From NCBI RefSeq assembly GCF_000740785.1, contig NZ_JFZB01000009.1, forward strand, positions 62,001 through 126,000: a stretch of DNA of 64,000 nucleotides, in the 5' to 3' direction. Positions 29,365-38,150 of this stretch are shown here, one piece after another. Under the pieces are notes generated by a model. It was not told the DNA's origin, ran no database searches, and was given only the letters and a program-made list of their open reading frames with translations. Position 1 is the first letter of the stretch. Each line of letters begins with the position of its first letter. Both the position numbers and the translations under genes were made by a program. Source of the DNA: Paenirhodobacter enshiensis (lineage in GTDB: Bacteria > Pseudomonadota > Alphaproteobacteria > Rhodobacterales > Rhodobacteraceae).

Positions 29365-30695
29365 TGAGCACCCGTCAACCCGATGCCGCCAAGGGCGGCA
29401 AGTTTCGCGCGCCGCTGCTGTTCGCGGTGATGGCCGCGCTGATCGTGATGGAAGGCCTGACCACGGGCTGGGATTCGGCGCTGGTGATCCTGAACATGGG
29501 GATCATCTCGGCGATCATGGCGCTTGGGCTGAACATGCAATGGGGCTATGCGGGCCTCTTCAACTCGGGCGTGGTGGGGTTCACCGCGCTCGGCGGCCTC
29601 GCGCCGGTGCTGATCTCGATGCCGCCGACCGGGGGGGCGATGTCGCAAGGCGGCTGGCAGATCCTCGGCGCGCTGCTGATCGCCGTTCTGGCCCTCGTCG
29701 TCGCGACGAAGCTCAACCATCGGCTGCATGGCGCCGCCCGCGCGGCAGGCGTGGTCGCGGCGCTGGTGATCGGCTTCGTGCTGTTCCGCGCGGTGTTCGA
29801 CCCGGCGGTCGCCCGCGTGCAGGCGATCAACCCGGCCTCGCAGGGCTATCTGGGCGGGCTCGGCCTGCCGGTGCTGCTGGCCTGGCCGGTGGGCGCGGTG
29901 CTGGCCGCCGCCGCCGCCTGGGCGATCGGCAAGACCTCGCTCGGGCTGCGTTCGGACTATCTGGCGATCGCCACCCTCGGCATCGGCGAGATCATCGTCG
30001 CCGTGCTGAAGAACGAGGAATGGCTCGACCGCGGCGTGCTGAACGTCACCGGCATCCCGCGGCCCTGGCCCGTGCCCTACGAGGTCGATCTGCAGGCCGA
30101 TCCCGGTTTCGTCGCCCGGATGCAGGGCTGGGGCATCGACCCGGTGACCGGCTCCACCCTCACGGTGAAGCTGATCTACATGGGGCTGTTCGGCATCGTT
30201 CTGGCGCTGCTGCTGTGGGGGGCGCAGCTCGCGCTGAAGTCGCCCTGGGGCCGGATGATGCGCGCGATCCGCGACAACGAGACCGCCGCCGCCGCCATGG
30301 GCAAGAACGTCACCCGCCGCCATCTGCAGATCTTCATGCTCGGCGCCGCGGTGATGGGGCTTGCGGGTGCGATGATGATCACCCTCGACGGGCAGATGAC
30401 GCCCGCCTCCTACAACCCGCTGCGCTACACCTTCCTGATCCTGGTGATGGTCGTGGTGGGCGGTTCGGGCAACAACTGGGGCTCGGTTCTGGGGGCGGTT
30501 CTGGTGTGGTTCCTGTGGATCAAGGCCGAGGCCTGGGGCCCCGAGATCATGAACCTCGCGATCAGCCACATGTCCGAAGGCCCGCTGCGCCAGCACCTGT
30601 TCGACGCCGCGCCGCAGATGCGGGTGATCGTGATGGGGCTGCTGCTGCTTCTGGTGCTGCGGTTCAGCCCGCGCGGTCTGCTGCCCGAGAAATAG
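29364..30695 (+). CDS. livM: HAAT-type ABC transporter permease LivM
   Basis: This 443-residue permease is longer than LivH. It has many hydrophobic segments, the N-terminal block [21 protein letters not shown] typical of LivM, the coupling motif [18 protein letters not shown], and the C-terminal [17 protein letters not shown] soluble stretch near residues 215-270 lies between membrane segments. It ends the operon; a good terminator follows within 35 bases. Confidence 0.93.
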   Translation: MSTRQPDAAKGGKFRAPLLFAVMAALIVMEGLTTGWDSALVILNMGIISAIMALGLNMQWGYAGLFNSGVVGFTALGGLAPVLISMPPTGGAMSQGGWQILGALLIAVLALVVATKLNHRLHGAARAAGVVAALVIGFVLFRAVFDPAVARVQAINPASQGYLGGLGLPVLLAWPVGAVLAAAAAWAIGKTSLGLRSDYLAIATLGIGEIIVAVLKNEEWLDRGVLNVTGIPRPWPVPYEVDLQADPGFVARMQGWGIDPVTGSTLTVKLIYMGLFGIVLALLLWGAQLALKSPWGRMMRAIRDNETAAAAMGKNVTRRHLQIFMLGAAVMGLAGAMMITLDGQMTPASYNPLRYTFLILVMVVVGGSGNNWGSVLGAVLVWFLWIKAEAWGPEIMNLAISHMSEGPLRQHLFDAAPQMRVIVMGLLLLLVLRFSPRGLLPEK

Positions 30696-30726
30696 GGCCT
30701 CCGGACCTCGCGTCACACCTTCGCAA

Positions 30727-30753
30727 GGGGCCGGGATCATCCCGGCCCCTTCG
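30727..30753 (+). terminator. Intrinsic terminator of the liv operon
   Basis: GGGGCCGGGA (30727-30736) and TCCCGGCCCC (30740-30749) form a perfect ten-base stem with a three-base loop, followed by TTCG. The T run is short. Confidence 0.75.
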
Positions 30754-30813
30754 TCATTCCTCACCCGCTCCGTTTCGCTTGATTTTCGTCGTCCGGCCCC
30801 CTATTCCCCGCAC

Positions 30814-32373
30814 ATGACACAGCACCAGCGCCTCCTCATCATCGACTTCGGTTCGCAGGTCACGCAGCTCATCGCGCGCCGCCTGCGCGAGCTGAACGTC
30901 TACTGCGAAATCCACCCCTACCAGCAGGTCACCGACGCCTTCCTGCGCGACTTCGCGCCGAAGGCCGTGATCCTGTCGGGCGGGCCTGACAGCGTGACGC
31001 GTGCGGGATCCCCCCGCGCGCCCGAAGCCCTCTGGACCATGGGGGTGCCGGTTCTGGGCATCTGCTACGGCCAGCAGACCATGATGACCCAGCTTGGCGG
31101 CAAGGTCGAAAGCGGTCACGGCACCGCCGAATTCGGCCGCGCCTTCGTGACGCCGGGGGCGAAGACCCTCGCGCTCCTCGACGGCTGGTTCGCCGACGGC
31201 GGCAAGGAACAGGTCTGGATGAGCCACGGCGATCACGTCAGCCAGATCGCCCCGGGCTTCGAGGTCTACGGCACCTCTCCGAACGCGCCCTTCGCGATCA
31301 CCGCGGACGTGTCGCGCAACTTCTTCGCCGTGCAGTTCCACCCCGAGGTCCACCACACCCCGAAGGGCGCCAAGCTCTACGAGAATTTCGTCCGCCTCGC
31401 CGGCTTCACCGGCGACTGGACGATGGCGGGCTACCGCGAACAGGCGATCGCCAAGATCCGCGAACAGGTCGGCGACAAGAAGGTGATCTGCGGGCTTTCG
31501 GGCGGCGTCGACAGCTCTGTCGCGGCGGTGCTGATCCACGAGGCGATCGGCGACAACCTGACCTGCGTCTTCGTCGATCACGGTCTTCTGCGCAAGGGCG
31601 AGGCCGAGGAAGTCGTCGCGATGTTCCGCGACAACTACAAGATCAACCTTATCGCCGCCGACGAGAGCGAGCTGTTCCTGACCGCGCTCGATGGCGTGTC
31701 GGACCCCGAGGTCAAGCGCAAGACCATCGGCAAGCTGTTCATCGACGTGTTCCAGAAATACGCCAACAAGATCGAAGGGGCCGAGTTCCTCGCGCAGGGG
31801 ACGCTTTACCCCGACGTGATCGAATCGGTGTCGTTCTCGGGCGGCCCCTCGGTCACCATCAAGTCGCATCACAACGTCGGCGGTCTGCCGGAGAAGATGG
31901 GCCTGAAGCTGGTCGAACCGCTGCGCGAGCTGTTCAAGGACGAGGTCCGCGCGCTCGGCCGCGAACTCGGCCTGCCGCAAAGCTTCATCGGCCGTCATCC
32001 CTTCCCGGGCCCGGGTCTGGCGATCCGCTGCCCCGGCGAGATCACCCGCGAGAAGCTGGCGATCCTGCGCGAGGCGGATGCCGTCTACATCGACCAGATC
32101 CGCAAGCACGGTCTGTATGACGAGATCTGGCAGGCCTTCGTCGCGATCCTTCCCGTCCGCACCGTGGGCGTGATGGGCGACGGGCGGACCTACGATTACG
32201 CCTGCGCGCTGCGCGCCGTGACCTCGGTCGATGGCATGACGGCGGATTACTACCCCTACAGTCACGAGTTCCTCGGCGAGACCGCGACGCGGATCATCAA
32301 CGAGGTCAAGGGCATCAACCGGGTCACCTACGACATCACGTCGAAGCCGCCGGGCACGATCGAGTGGGAATGA
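30814..32373 (+). CDS. guaA: GMP synthase (glutamine-hydrolysing)
   Basis: GuaA (519 residues) converts XMP to GMP using glutamine and ATP. The N-terminal amidotransferase has the triad Cys84 (GICYGQQ), His176 and Glu178 (QFHPEV). The ATP-pyrophosphatase P-loop SGGVDSS is at 229-235 and the C-terminal dimerisation domain ends PPGTIEWE. No Shine-Dalgarno sequence precedes the ATG: the preceding bases are pyrimidine-rich. A TTGATT-17-TATTCC promoter-like pair ends seven bases before the start, so the mRNA may be leaderless. Confidence 0.98.
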   Translation: MTQHQRLLIIDFGSQVTQLIARRLRELNVYCEIHPYQQVTDAFLRDFAPKAVILSGGPDSVTRAGSPRAPEALWTMGVPVLGICYGQQTMMTQLGGKVESGHGTAEFGRAFVTPGAKTLALLDGWFADGGKEQVWMSHGDHVSQIAPGFEVYGTSPNAPFAITADVSRNFFAVQFHPEVHHTPKGAKLYENFVRLAGFTGDWTMAGYREQAIAKIREQVGDKKVICGLSGGVDSSVAAVLIHEAIGDNLTCVFVDHGLLRKGEAEEVVAMFRDNYKINLIAADESELFLTALDGVSDPEVKRKTIGKLFIDVFQKYANKIEGAEFLAQGTLYPDVIESVSFSGGPSVTIKSHHNVGGLPEKMGLKLVEPLRELFKDEVRALGRELGLPQSFIGRHPFPGPGLAIRCPGEITREKLAILREADAVYIDQIRKHGLYDEIWQAFVAILPVRTVGVMGDGRTYDYACALRAVTSVDGMTADYYPYSHEFLGETATRIINEVKGINRVTYDITSKPPGTIEWE

Positions 32374-32401
32374 TCCGCGACGCGCGTTAGCATGTCGTGC
32401 A

Positions 32402-32430
32402 ACGGGCGCAGCCGGGGCTGCGCCCGTTTT
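32402..32430 (+). terminator. Intrinsic terminator of guaA
   Basis: ACGGGCGCAGC and GCTGCGCCCGT form an eleven-base stem with a small C/G loop, followed by TTTTC, 30 bases after the guaA stop. Confidence 0.92.
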
Positions 32431-32460
32431 CATTGCGGACAGGTGAGACAGGAGGTCGTC

Positions 32461-32982
32461 ATGGACCGGCCCATGGATCTGGTGGTGACGCGGCAGGGCA
32501 GCGACTGGCAGGCCCGCCATGGCGAAAGGATCTGGCGTGCTGCGGGGGGGCGCGGCGGCATCGCTCCGAAGCGCGCCGAGGGCGACGGGATCAGCCCGCT
32601 CGGCTGCTGGCCGATCCGGCGCGTGCTCTATCGTGCCGACAAGATCGCCGCGCCGGTGACGGTCTTTCCGATGGCCGCCATCGCCCCCGACGACGGCTGG
32701 TGCGATGCTCCGGAGGCGGTGGAATACAACCGCCCGGTCCGGCTTCCCTTTGCGTTCAGCCATGAACGGATGTGGCGCGACGACGATCTTTACGACATCG
32801 TTGTCGTTCTGGGGCAGAACGACGATCCTGTCGTGCCGGGGCGCGGCAGCGCGGTGTTTTTGCATGTCGCGCGCCCGGATTACGGCCCGACGGCGGGGTG
32901 CGCCGCGCTGGCGCGGGGGGATCTGCTGGAATTCCTCGCACGCGCCGCGCCCGGCACCCGGCTGTGTTTTCGCGACAACTGA
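32461..32982 (+). CDS. L,D-transpeptidase (YkuD)-like protein without signal peptide
   Basis: The 173-residue protein matches the YkuD catalytic signature: His135 in FLHVARPDYGPTAGC, with the nucleophile Cys147 after a Gly and a Thr. His101 lies in the SHERMW segment. Enzymes of this family form 3-3 crosslinks in peptidoglycan or attach lipoproteins to it. The N terminus (MDRPMDLVVTRQG) has no signal peptide, which is odd for a cell-wall enzyme. The AGGAGG site seven bases upstream makes the ATG convincing, so either export is unconventional or the function is cytoplasmic. It is not obviously in an operon. Confidence 0.8.
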   Translation: MDRPMDLVVTRQGSDWQARHGERIWRAAGGRGGIAPKRAEGDGISPLGCWPIRRVLYRADKIAAPVTVFPMAAIAPDDGWCDAPEAVEYNRPVRLPFAFSHERMWRDDDLYDIVVVLGQNDDPVVPGRGSAVFLHVARPDYGPTAGCAALARGDLLEFLARAAPGTRLCFRDN

Positions 32983-33082
32983 GGGGGCTGCGCCCGCGCT
33001 CTCACGGGAATCTGATCGCCGGGGGCAGGGGGCGGGCGACGGAACCGTCCGGGCCGGGCGTGAAATCCGCTGTCTTGCCCCA

Positions 33083-33312
33083 ATGGGTAAGGTGGACGAG
33101 AGGAACAGGAACCTGACGACAGCTCATCGCACCCTTCGGGTTGCGGCCGTGCTTGTGGCGCTTTTCGGACTGGCGGGGTGCGGCTGCGGGCCGTTCGGCC
33201 TCGGCCCGTGCGGCGGGTTCGGCGGCGGGCCGGGCGGCGGCTTTGCCGGACCTGGCGGTGGGTTCGGCGCGGCCCCGGCGGGGGTGGCGGCTTTGGCGGC
33301 GGTCACCGCTGA
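33083..33312 (+). pseudogene. Small Gly-rich lipoprotein gene with an apparent 1-base deletion
   Basis: The frame opens with a basic n-region, a hydrophobic stretch and a lipobox (FGLAGC), then CGPFGLGPCGGFGGGPGGG. At about 33267 the glycine-rich pattern leaves this frame and continues in another (RGPGGGGGFGGGHR), which stops at 33310-33312 just before a terminator. Inserting one base there restores a smooth Gly-rich protein of about 77 residues. Without it the frame runs on through the terminator and antisense to ctaA. It is therefore a frameshifted gene, a programmed or slippage site, or a sequencing error in a GC run. The function is unknown. Start choice is uncertain. Confidence 0.55.
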
Positions 33313-33330
33313 GGCGGCCGCTCCGGGCAG

Positions 33331-33365
33331 GAACAAGCCCCGCCTGACGGCGGGGCTTGTTCGTT
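33331..33365. terminator. Terminator between the lipoprotein gene and ctaA
   Basis: GAACAAGCCCCGCC (33331-33344) pairs perfectly with GGCGGGGCTTGTTC (33349-33362) around TGAC. It stands between two converging genes and can serve both, although the T-rich flank is clearer on the plus strand. Confidence 0.88.
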
Positions 33366-33382
33366 CTGTCCTGAAACGGCGC

Positions 33383-34534
33383 TCAGCCGTGATCGCGCAC
33401 CGAGCCGAGCACCGGATACCGCGCCATGAACCGCGCGCGCAGGATCAGCGCGATGGCGACGATCGCCCCGGTCTGGTGCACCAGACCCAGCGACAGTGGC
33501 GCGCCATACATCAGCGTCACGATGCCCAGACCCGCCTGCACGAAGACCCAGGCACCCATCCAGGCGAAGGCCACCCGCACCGAGGCATGAGGTGAGCGAC
33601 GGCCGCGCAGCGCCACCGTCACCGCAGCGATGAACAGCAGATAGCCCCCGACCCGGTGATCGAACTGCACGAGGCCGGGGTCCTCGAAGAAATTGCGCCA
33701 CAGGGGCTGAATAGAGAACGGATCGGGCGGCAGCCAGTCGCCGCCCATCAGCGGCCAGTCGGTGAAGCCGCGCCCGGCATCGATGCCCGCGACCAGCGCC
33801 CCGAGCAGCACCTGCACGAAGCCGACCGTCAGCACGACACCGGCGAGACCTGCAAGCCGCCCGTCACCCTCGCGGCGCGCGCGCAACAGATCCGCCTCGC
33901 TGCGGCCCAGCAGCATCGCATACCAGCCGATCACCATCAGGATGAGGAAGGCGAGCCCGAGATGCGTCGCGAGCCGGTAGGAGGCCACCCGCACCATGTC
34001 TCCGACGAGGCCCGAGGACACCATCCACCATCCCACGAGCCCCTGCATCCCGCCGAGCACGCCCACAAGGAACAGCCGCCCCCACCAGCCGCGCGGGATC
34101 CGCCCCGTCGCCCAGAAGAACACGAAGCCGAGCGCCCAGATCAGCCCGATAGTCCGGCCGAGCTGACGATGCGCCCATTCCCACCAGTAGATGCCCTTGA
34201 ACTGCGACAGCGTCATCTGGGCGTTGACCAGCGCATATTGCGGCGTCGCCTGATAGAGGGTGAATTCCTTCTGCCAGTCGGCTTCGGTCATCGGCGGGAT
34301 CGCCCCGGTGACCGGCTTCCATTCGGTGATGCTCAGCCCGGAATCGGTCAGCCGCGTCGCGCCGCCCACCAGCACCATCGCCGCGACCAGCGCGAACATC
34401 ACGAACAGCCAGATCCGGATCGCCCTGCGCGCGCCTTTCGGGCGGGCGTCGATCATTCCGCCTTTCGGCTGGGCGGGCTGGGTTGCGGCGGAGGTTTCCG
34501 ACACCTCCTCGAAGATGCTGCGTTTCGCGGTCAT
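33383..34534 (-). CDS. ctaA: Heme A synthase (COX15/CtaA type 2)
   Basis: This 383-residue inner-membrane protein oxidises the methyl group of heme O to the formyl group of heme A for aa3-type cytochrome oxidase. It has about eight hydrophobic segments and conserved histidines in WWEWAHRQLGR, YRLATHLGLAF, VQFDHRVGGY and LGLVHQTGA, which are the heme-binding positions. The N-terminal 35 residues are polar and variable. GGAGG precedes the ATG. No other oxidase genes are in the window. Confidence 0.96.
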   Translation of the reverse strand: MTAKRSIFEEVSETSAATQPAQPKGGMIDARPKGARRAIRIWLFVMFALVAAMVLVGGATRLTDSGLSITEWKPVTGAIPPMTEADWQKEFTLYQATPQYALVNAQMTLSQFKGIYWWEWAHRQLGRTIGLIWALGFVFFWATGRIPRGWWGRLFLVGVLGGMQGLVGWWMVSSGLVGDMVRVASYRLATHLGLAFLILMVIGWYAMLLGRSEADLLRARREGDGRLAGLAGVVLTVGFVQVLLGALVAGIDAGRGFTDWPLMGGDWLPPDPFSIQPLWRNFFEDPGLVQFDHRVGGYLLFIAAVTVALRGRRSPHASVRVAFAWMGAWVFVQAGLGIVTLMYGAPLSLGLVHQTGAIVAIALILRARFMARYPVLGSVRDHG

Positions 34535-34778
34535 GCTGCCTCCATTGATCGTGCGCGACCCTAGGCCGGCCGGCCGGCGCGGGCAAGAGGGGCGCGGGCA
34601 ACAGGGCGTGGCGGGAGCCGCCGCGCGTGCTCTGGCGCCTTCGCCCTTGTCGGCGCGGGTTTGCGTGATACATCGTCGCATGTTCCCTATGGCTTCCGCT
34701 CTGCCCGGGTGCGCGCTGTGTCGTGCGGCCGGAAGCGCCGAACCGGGATCTGCCACAGCGACCAGCACGGAGCCCGCC

Positions 34779-35423
34779 ATGATTTCCCTCGACATCTTCG
34801 CCGATCCTGTCTGCCCCTGGTCGCTGATCGCGAAGACCCGGCTCGAACGCGCGCTGGCGGCGCGGCCCGATCACCCGTTCATCCTGGTCTGGCAGCCGTT
34901 CCAGCTGAACCCGACGCTGCCCGCGGCCGGGATGGAGCGGCAGGCTTATCTGCGTGCCCGCTTCGGTGCCGGGGCCTCGCGCGCCGATCTGCCGCTGATC
35001 GAGGCAGCTCAGGCGCTGTCGATCCCGCTGAACCTCGCCGCGATCCGGCGCGTGCCCAACACCACCGACGCGCACCGGCTGTTGCACTGGGCCGGCCTCG
35101 AAGGCTGTCAGAGCGCGGTCATGACCGGGCTGATGCGCGGCTACTGGTGCGAGGGGCGCGATCTGGGGCAGGCGGACACGCTGGCCGGGATCGCCGCGGA
35201 CGCCGGGATGGATCCGGCCCTCGTGCGCCGGCTGCTGGCAACCGATGCCGACCGCGACACCGTGGCCGCCCGCGAGGCCCATGCCCGCGAACGCGGCATC
35301 GACGCCACGCCGAGCTTCGTTCTCGGTAACGATTACGTCATCGCGGGCGCGCAGGACGAGGCCTTCTGGTCGGACGTCATCGCCGATCTGGCCGGACCGG
35401 CCCCGGCTGAAACCCGGCACTGA
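34779..35423 (+). CDS. DsbA-family oxidoreductase (FrnE/HCCA isomerase-like)
   Basis: The 214-residue protein starts with a thioredoxin-fold strand and the motif DPVCPWS (Cys12-Pro-Trp-Ser15), so it has a single active-site cysteine, as in FrnE-like and 2-hydroxychromene-2-carboxylate isomerase-like proteins. A helical insertion follows, then the cis-Pro loop region GIDATPSFVLGNDYVIAGAQ. There is no signal peptide, so it is cytoplasmic. Likely roles are glutathione-linked thiol chemistry or polyketide/aromatic processing; the substrate is unknown. GGAG precedes the ATG. Confidence 0.88.
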   Translation: MISLDIFADPVCPWSLIAKTRLERALAARPDHPFILVWQPFQLNPTLPAAGMERQAYLRARFGAGASRADLPLIEAAQALSIPLNLAAIRRVPNTTDAHRLLHWAGLEGCQSAVMTGLMRGYWCEGRDLGQADTLAGIAADAGMDPALVRRLLATDADRDTVAAREAHARERGIDATPSFVLGNDYVIAGAQDEAFWSDVIADLAGPAPAETRH

Positions 35424-35489
35424 GCGCCGGTTTCCGCCGGTTTCCGATTGCCGGGATCTTCCCTGCAAGTTCTGCCTGAAAGTTTTGTC

Positions 35490-36704
35490 GTGACACCTGT
35501 TTCCGCCCCTTCCGCCGCGCGCCGGCTGTCTCTCGTCGAATTCGTCGCGTTGATGGCCACGCTGATTTCGACGGTGGCCTTTTCCATCGACGCGATGCTG
35601 CCCTCGCTGCCCGAGATCGCCGCGGAGCTCTCGCCCGACGATGTGAACCGCGCTCAGCTGATCCTTGGGGTGTTCATGCTGGGGATGGGGATCGGCACCT
35701 TCGTCACGGGGCCGCTGTCGGATGCGATCGGGCGCAAGCCGACGCTGATCGGCGGGATGGCGATCTATATCGCGGGGGCCATCGCTTCCTCGCTGAGCAC
35801 CGATCTGACACTGTTGCTGGCGGGCCGGTTCTTGCAGGGCCTCGGGGCATCGGGGGCACGCACGGTGCCGATGGCGCTGATCCGCGATCTGCACGCGGGG
35901 CCGCAGATGGCGCGGATCACCTCGATCATCATGACTTGCTTCATCATCGTGCCGGCTTTCGCACCGATGGCGGGCGGGCTGATCGCGCATTGGGCCGGCT
36001 GGCGGGGGGTGTTCTGGGCCTTCGTGCTGTTCGGAGCGATCGGGGCGGTCTGGCTCGGTCTGCGCCAGCCCGAGACGCTGCGTCCCGAGGACCGGCGCCG
36101 GCTGGATCTCCGCGCGCTTCTGGCCGGCGTGCGCGAGGTGCTGGCGAACCGCAACGTGCGGATCCTGACGGCGGTGCTGGCGCTCGGGTTCGGGCAGATG
36201 TTCGCCATGCTGTCGAGCGCCAAGCAGGTCTATATGGCCTATGGCGTCGACAAGACCTTTCCCTACTGGTTCGGCGCGGTGGCGCTGATGGGGGGGACGG
36301 CCTCGATCGTCAACGCGAAGCTGGTGATGCGGCTTGGCATGTTCCGCATCGCGCGCGGTGCTTTCGCGATGCAGGTGGTGTCCTCGGCGGTGATGCTGGG
36401 GCTGCATTTTGCCGGGCTCGGGCCGGGCTGGACGGGGCTGATCGTGCTGTTCTTGTGGAACGGCTCGGTCGTGTGCGTGGCGAGCCTGGCCTTCGGCAAC
36501 CTGAATGCGATGGCGATGCAGCCGATGGGGCATCTGGCGGGGACCACGGTCAGCGTGACCACGGCGCTGTCGACGGTGGCGGCGGTGGCGCTGATCGCGG
36601 CGCCGGTCGGGCTTGCGTTCGACGGCACGGCGGTGCCGCTGGTCGGGGCGACGCTGTGCTGCTCGGCGCTGGCCTGGGCACTGATGGGGCGGGTGACGCG
36701 CTGA
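35490..36704 (+). CDS. Bcr/CflA-type MFS drug-export transporter
   Basis: This roughly 404-residue protein has twelve predicted membrane segments and the drug:H+ antiporter-1 signatures: DAMLPSLPEIAAELS in the first loop and the motif A variant GPLSDAIGRKP. LQGLGASGARTVPMALIRDL in helix 4 is typical of Bcr/CflA. Such pumps export bicyclomycin, sulfonamides or cysteine. I chose a GTG giving MTPVSAPSAARRLSLVEF; a TTG 14 codons earlier is open in frame but produces an atypical N terminus. It follows the DsbA-like gene closely and could be cotranscribed with it. Confidence 0.85.
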   Translation: MTPVSAPSAARRLSLVEFVALMATLISTVAFSIDAMLPSLPEIAAELSPDDVNRAQLILGVFMLGMGIGTFVTGPLSDAIGRKPTLIGGMAIYIAGAIASSLSTDLTLLLAGRFLQGLGASGARTVPMALIRDLHAGPQMARITSIIMTCFIIVPAFAPMAGGLIAHWAGWRGVFWAFVLFGAIGAVWLGLRQPETLRPEDRRRLDLRALLAGVREVLANRNVRILTAVLALGFGQMFAMLSSAKQVYMAYGVDKTFPYWFGAVALMGGTASIVNAKLVMRLGMFRIARGAFAMQVVSSAVMLGLHFAGLGPGWTGLIVLFLWNGSVVCVASLAFGNLNAMAMQPMGHLAGTTVSVTTALSTVAAVALIAAPVGLAFDGTAVPLVGATLCCSALAWALMGRVTR

Positions 36705-36790
36705 ACGCTCCGGGGGCAGGGGCTGCGTCGTGGCCTCGTGGCGCGTGAAAGAAGGGAGTTTGCCCTCCTCCTTTGGTATAAAATCAAAGA

Positions 36791-36855
36791 GAGGGGGGCT
36801 CTGCCCCCTCGGGCTTCGCCCTCACCCCCGGGATATTTGTGGAAAGATGAAAGGA
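36791..36855 (+). repeat. Dispersed CCCGGGATATTT-type repeat, copy C
   Basis: This is a full copy: GGGGGGCTCTGCCCCCTC hairpin, GGGCTTCGCCC hairpin, CACCCCCGGGATATTT core and the tail GTGGAAAGATGAAAGG. It lies between the ends of the convergent MFS and GlxA-family regulator genes and may terminate transcription. An AT-rich patch (TTGGTATAAAATCAAAGA) precedes it. Confidence 0.85.
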
Positions 36856-36884
36856 AGACGGCCCATACCGGTCCGCCCCCTCGT

Positions 36885-37964
36885 TCAGACGGCCAGTTCG
36901 GCCGGAAGGGAGACTGTCGCATCGGGGCGCGGCGATTCGCTGCCAGAGGCGCCGCGCTCGCGGTAAGGAGTGGTGCCGTAATGCAGCCGGTAGCATTTCG
37001 AGAAATGCGAGGGGCTCGCGAAGCCGCAGGCGAGGGCGACGTTGATCACGCTCATCTCGGTCTGCATCAGCAGGTTGCGCGCCTTCTGCAGCCGGATCTC
37101 CATGTAATAGCGCTTCGGCGAGCGGTTCAGGTAGCGGCGGAACAGCCGTTCGAGTTGTCGTGTCGACATGCCGACTTCCTCGGCCAGATCGGCGGGGCTG
37201 ATCGGTTCCTCGATGTTCGCTTCCATCCGGCCGATGACGAGGGCGAGCTTCGGATGGCGCACGCCGATGCGTGTGGGGATCGACAGGCGCTGATTGTCGC
37301 GGTCGGTGCGGATGGTGTTGTAGATCAGCTGATCGGCCACGGTATTGGCCAGCGCATCGCCATGGGCGCGTGCGATCAGCCGCAGCATCAGGTCGATCGA
37401 GGCGGTGCCTCCCGCCGTGGTCAGCCGGTTGCCGTCGATCACGAAGACCGATTTCACCAGGTCGATCTCGTCGAAATCCTCGGAGAAGCTGTCCTGGTTT
37501 TCCCAGTGAATGGTGGCGCGCCGGCCTTCGAGAAGGCCGGCCTTCGCGACCGACCAGGCGCCGGTGCACACACCGCCCACCGCCGCGCCGCGCCGCGCCT
37601 CGCGCCTGAGCCAGTTCAGCACCGGTTTCGAGGTCGCCTCGACCACGTCGATGCCGCCGCATACGATCACCGTGTCGTCGCGCCCGACCTCGCCCAGCCC
37701 CATGTCGACGCGCATCGTCACCCCGTTCGAGCAGGTCACGTCCTGGCCGTCTTCGGACACCAGCGCCCATTCGTAGAGCTTCTGCCCGGACACCTGATTG
37801 GCCAGCCGCAGCGGTTCGATCGCCGAGGCGAAGGCGATCATGGTGAAACGGTCGAGGAGCAGGAACAGGAACCGCTCTGGCTTGTCCTGCACCGGCCTCG
37901 GCAGGGTGCCGTGCGAGGGCGCGGGCCGGGCGTGCAGACGGGGAATCGGGGTGGGAATGCGCAT
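36885..37964 (-). CDS. GlxA-family AraC-type transcriptional regulator
   Basis: The 359-residue protein has an N-terminal DJ-1/PfpI-like (GATase1-fold) sensor domain (about residues 30-210) and a C-terminal AraC/XylS DNA-binding domain with two helix-turn-helix units (ISPADLAEEVGMSTRQLERLFRRYL and VINVALACGFASPSHFSKCYR). This family includes GbdR, the betaine/dimethylglycine-responsive activator, and ArgR/CdhR of pseudomonads. The closest-looking motif HWENQDSFSEDF resembles that group, so a quaternary-amine ligand is plausible but not shown. It is divergent from the DAHP synthase gene. Confidence 0.9.
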   Translation of the reverse strand: MRIPTPIPRLHARPAPSHGTLPRPVQDKPERFLFLLLDRFTMIAFASAIEPLRLANQVSGQKLYEWALVSEDGQDVTCSNGVTMRVDMGLGEVGRDDTVIVCGGIDVVEATSKPVLNWLRREARRGAAVGGVCTGAWSVAKAGLLEGRRATIHWENQDSFSEDFDEIDLVKSVFVIDGNRLTTAGGTASIDLMLRLIARAHGDALANTVADQLIYNTIRTDRDNQRLSIPTRIGVRHPKLALVIGRMEANIEEPISPADLAEEVGMSTRQLERLFRRYLNRSPKRYYMEIRLQKARNLLMQTEMSVINVALACGFASPSHFSKCYRLHYGTTPYRERGASGSESPRPDATVSLPAELAV

Positions 37965-38090
37965 GTGCGACCTGCAGTATGTCGTTTTCGGATTCTGTGC
38001 GGATGGCTTGCATCTTTTGCAAGGGGCCGCCGCCGCCCAGTGCCGAAATTTCTTTCAGGCGCGGAAAAAACAGGCAGGCGAAAAACGGGT

Positions 38091-38119
38091 TTGTGACGCT
38101 GCGGCGCAGACTATATAAG
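38091..38119 (+). promoter_or_regulatory. Predicted sigma-70-type promoter of the DAHP synthase gene
   Basis: TTGTGA (38091-38096) and TATAAG (38114-38119) are separated by 17 bases. The expected start of transcription, near 38126, leaves a leader of about 25 bases containing GGAGG before the ATG. Confidence 0.65.
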
Positions 38120-38150
38120 CAGTCACTGAACCAGAATATCGGAGGTCGAG

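Noticed and set aside
30754-32865. Long minus-strand open frame opposite guaA
   Set aside because: guaA on the plus strand has every family motif; the opposite frame has none and has a shadow-like composition.
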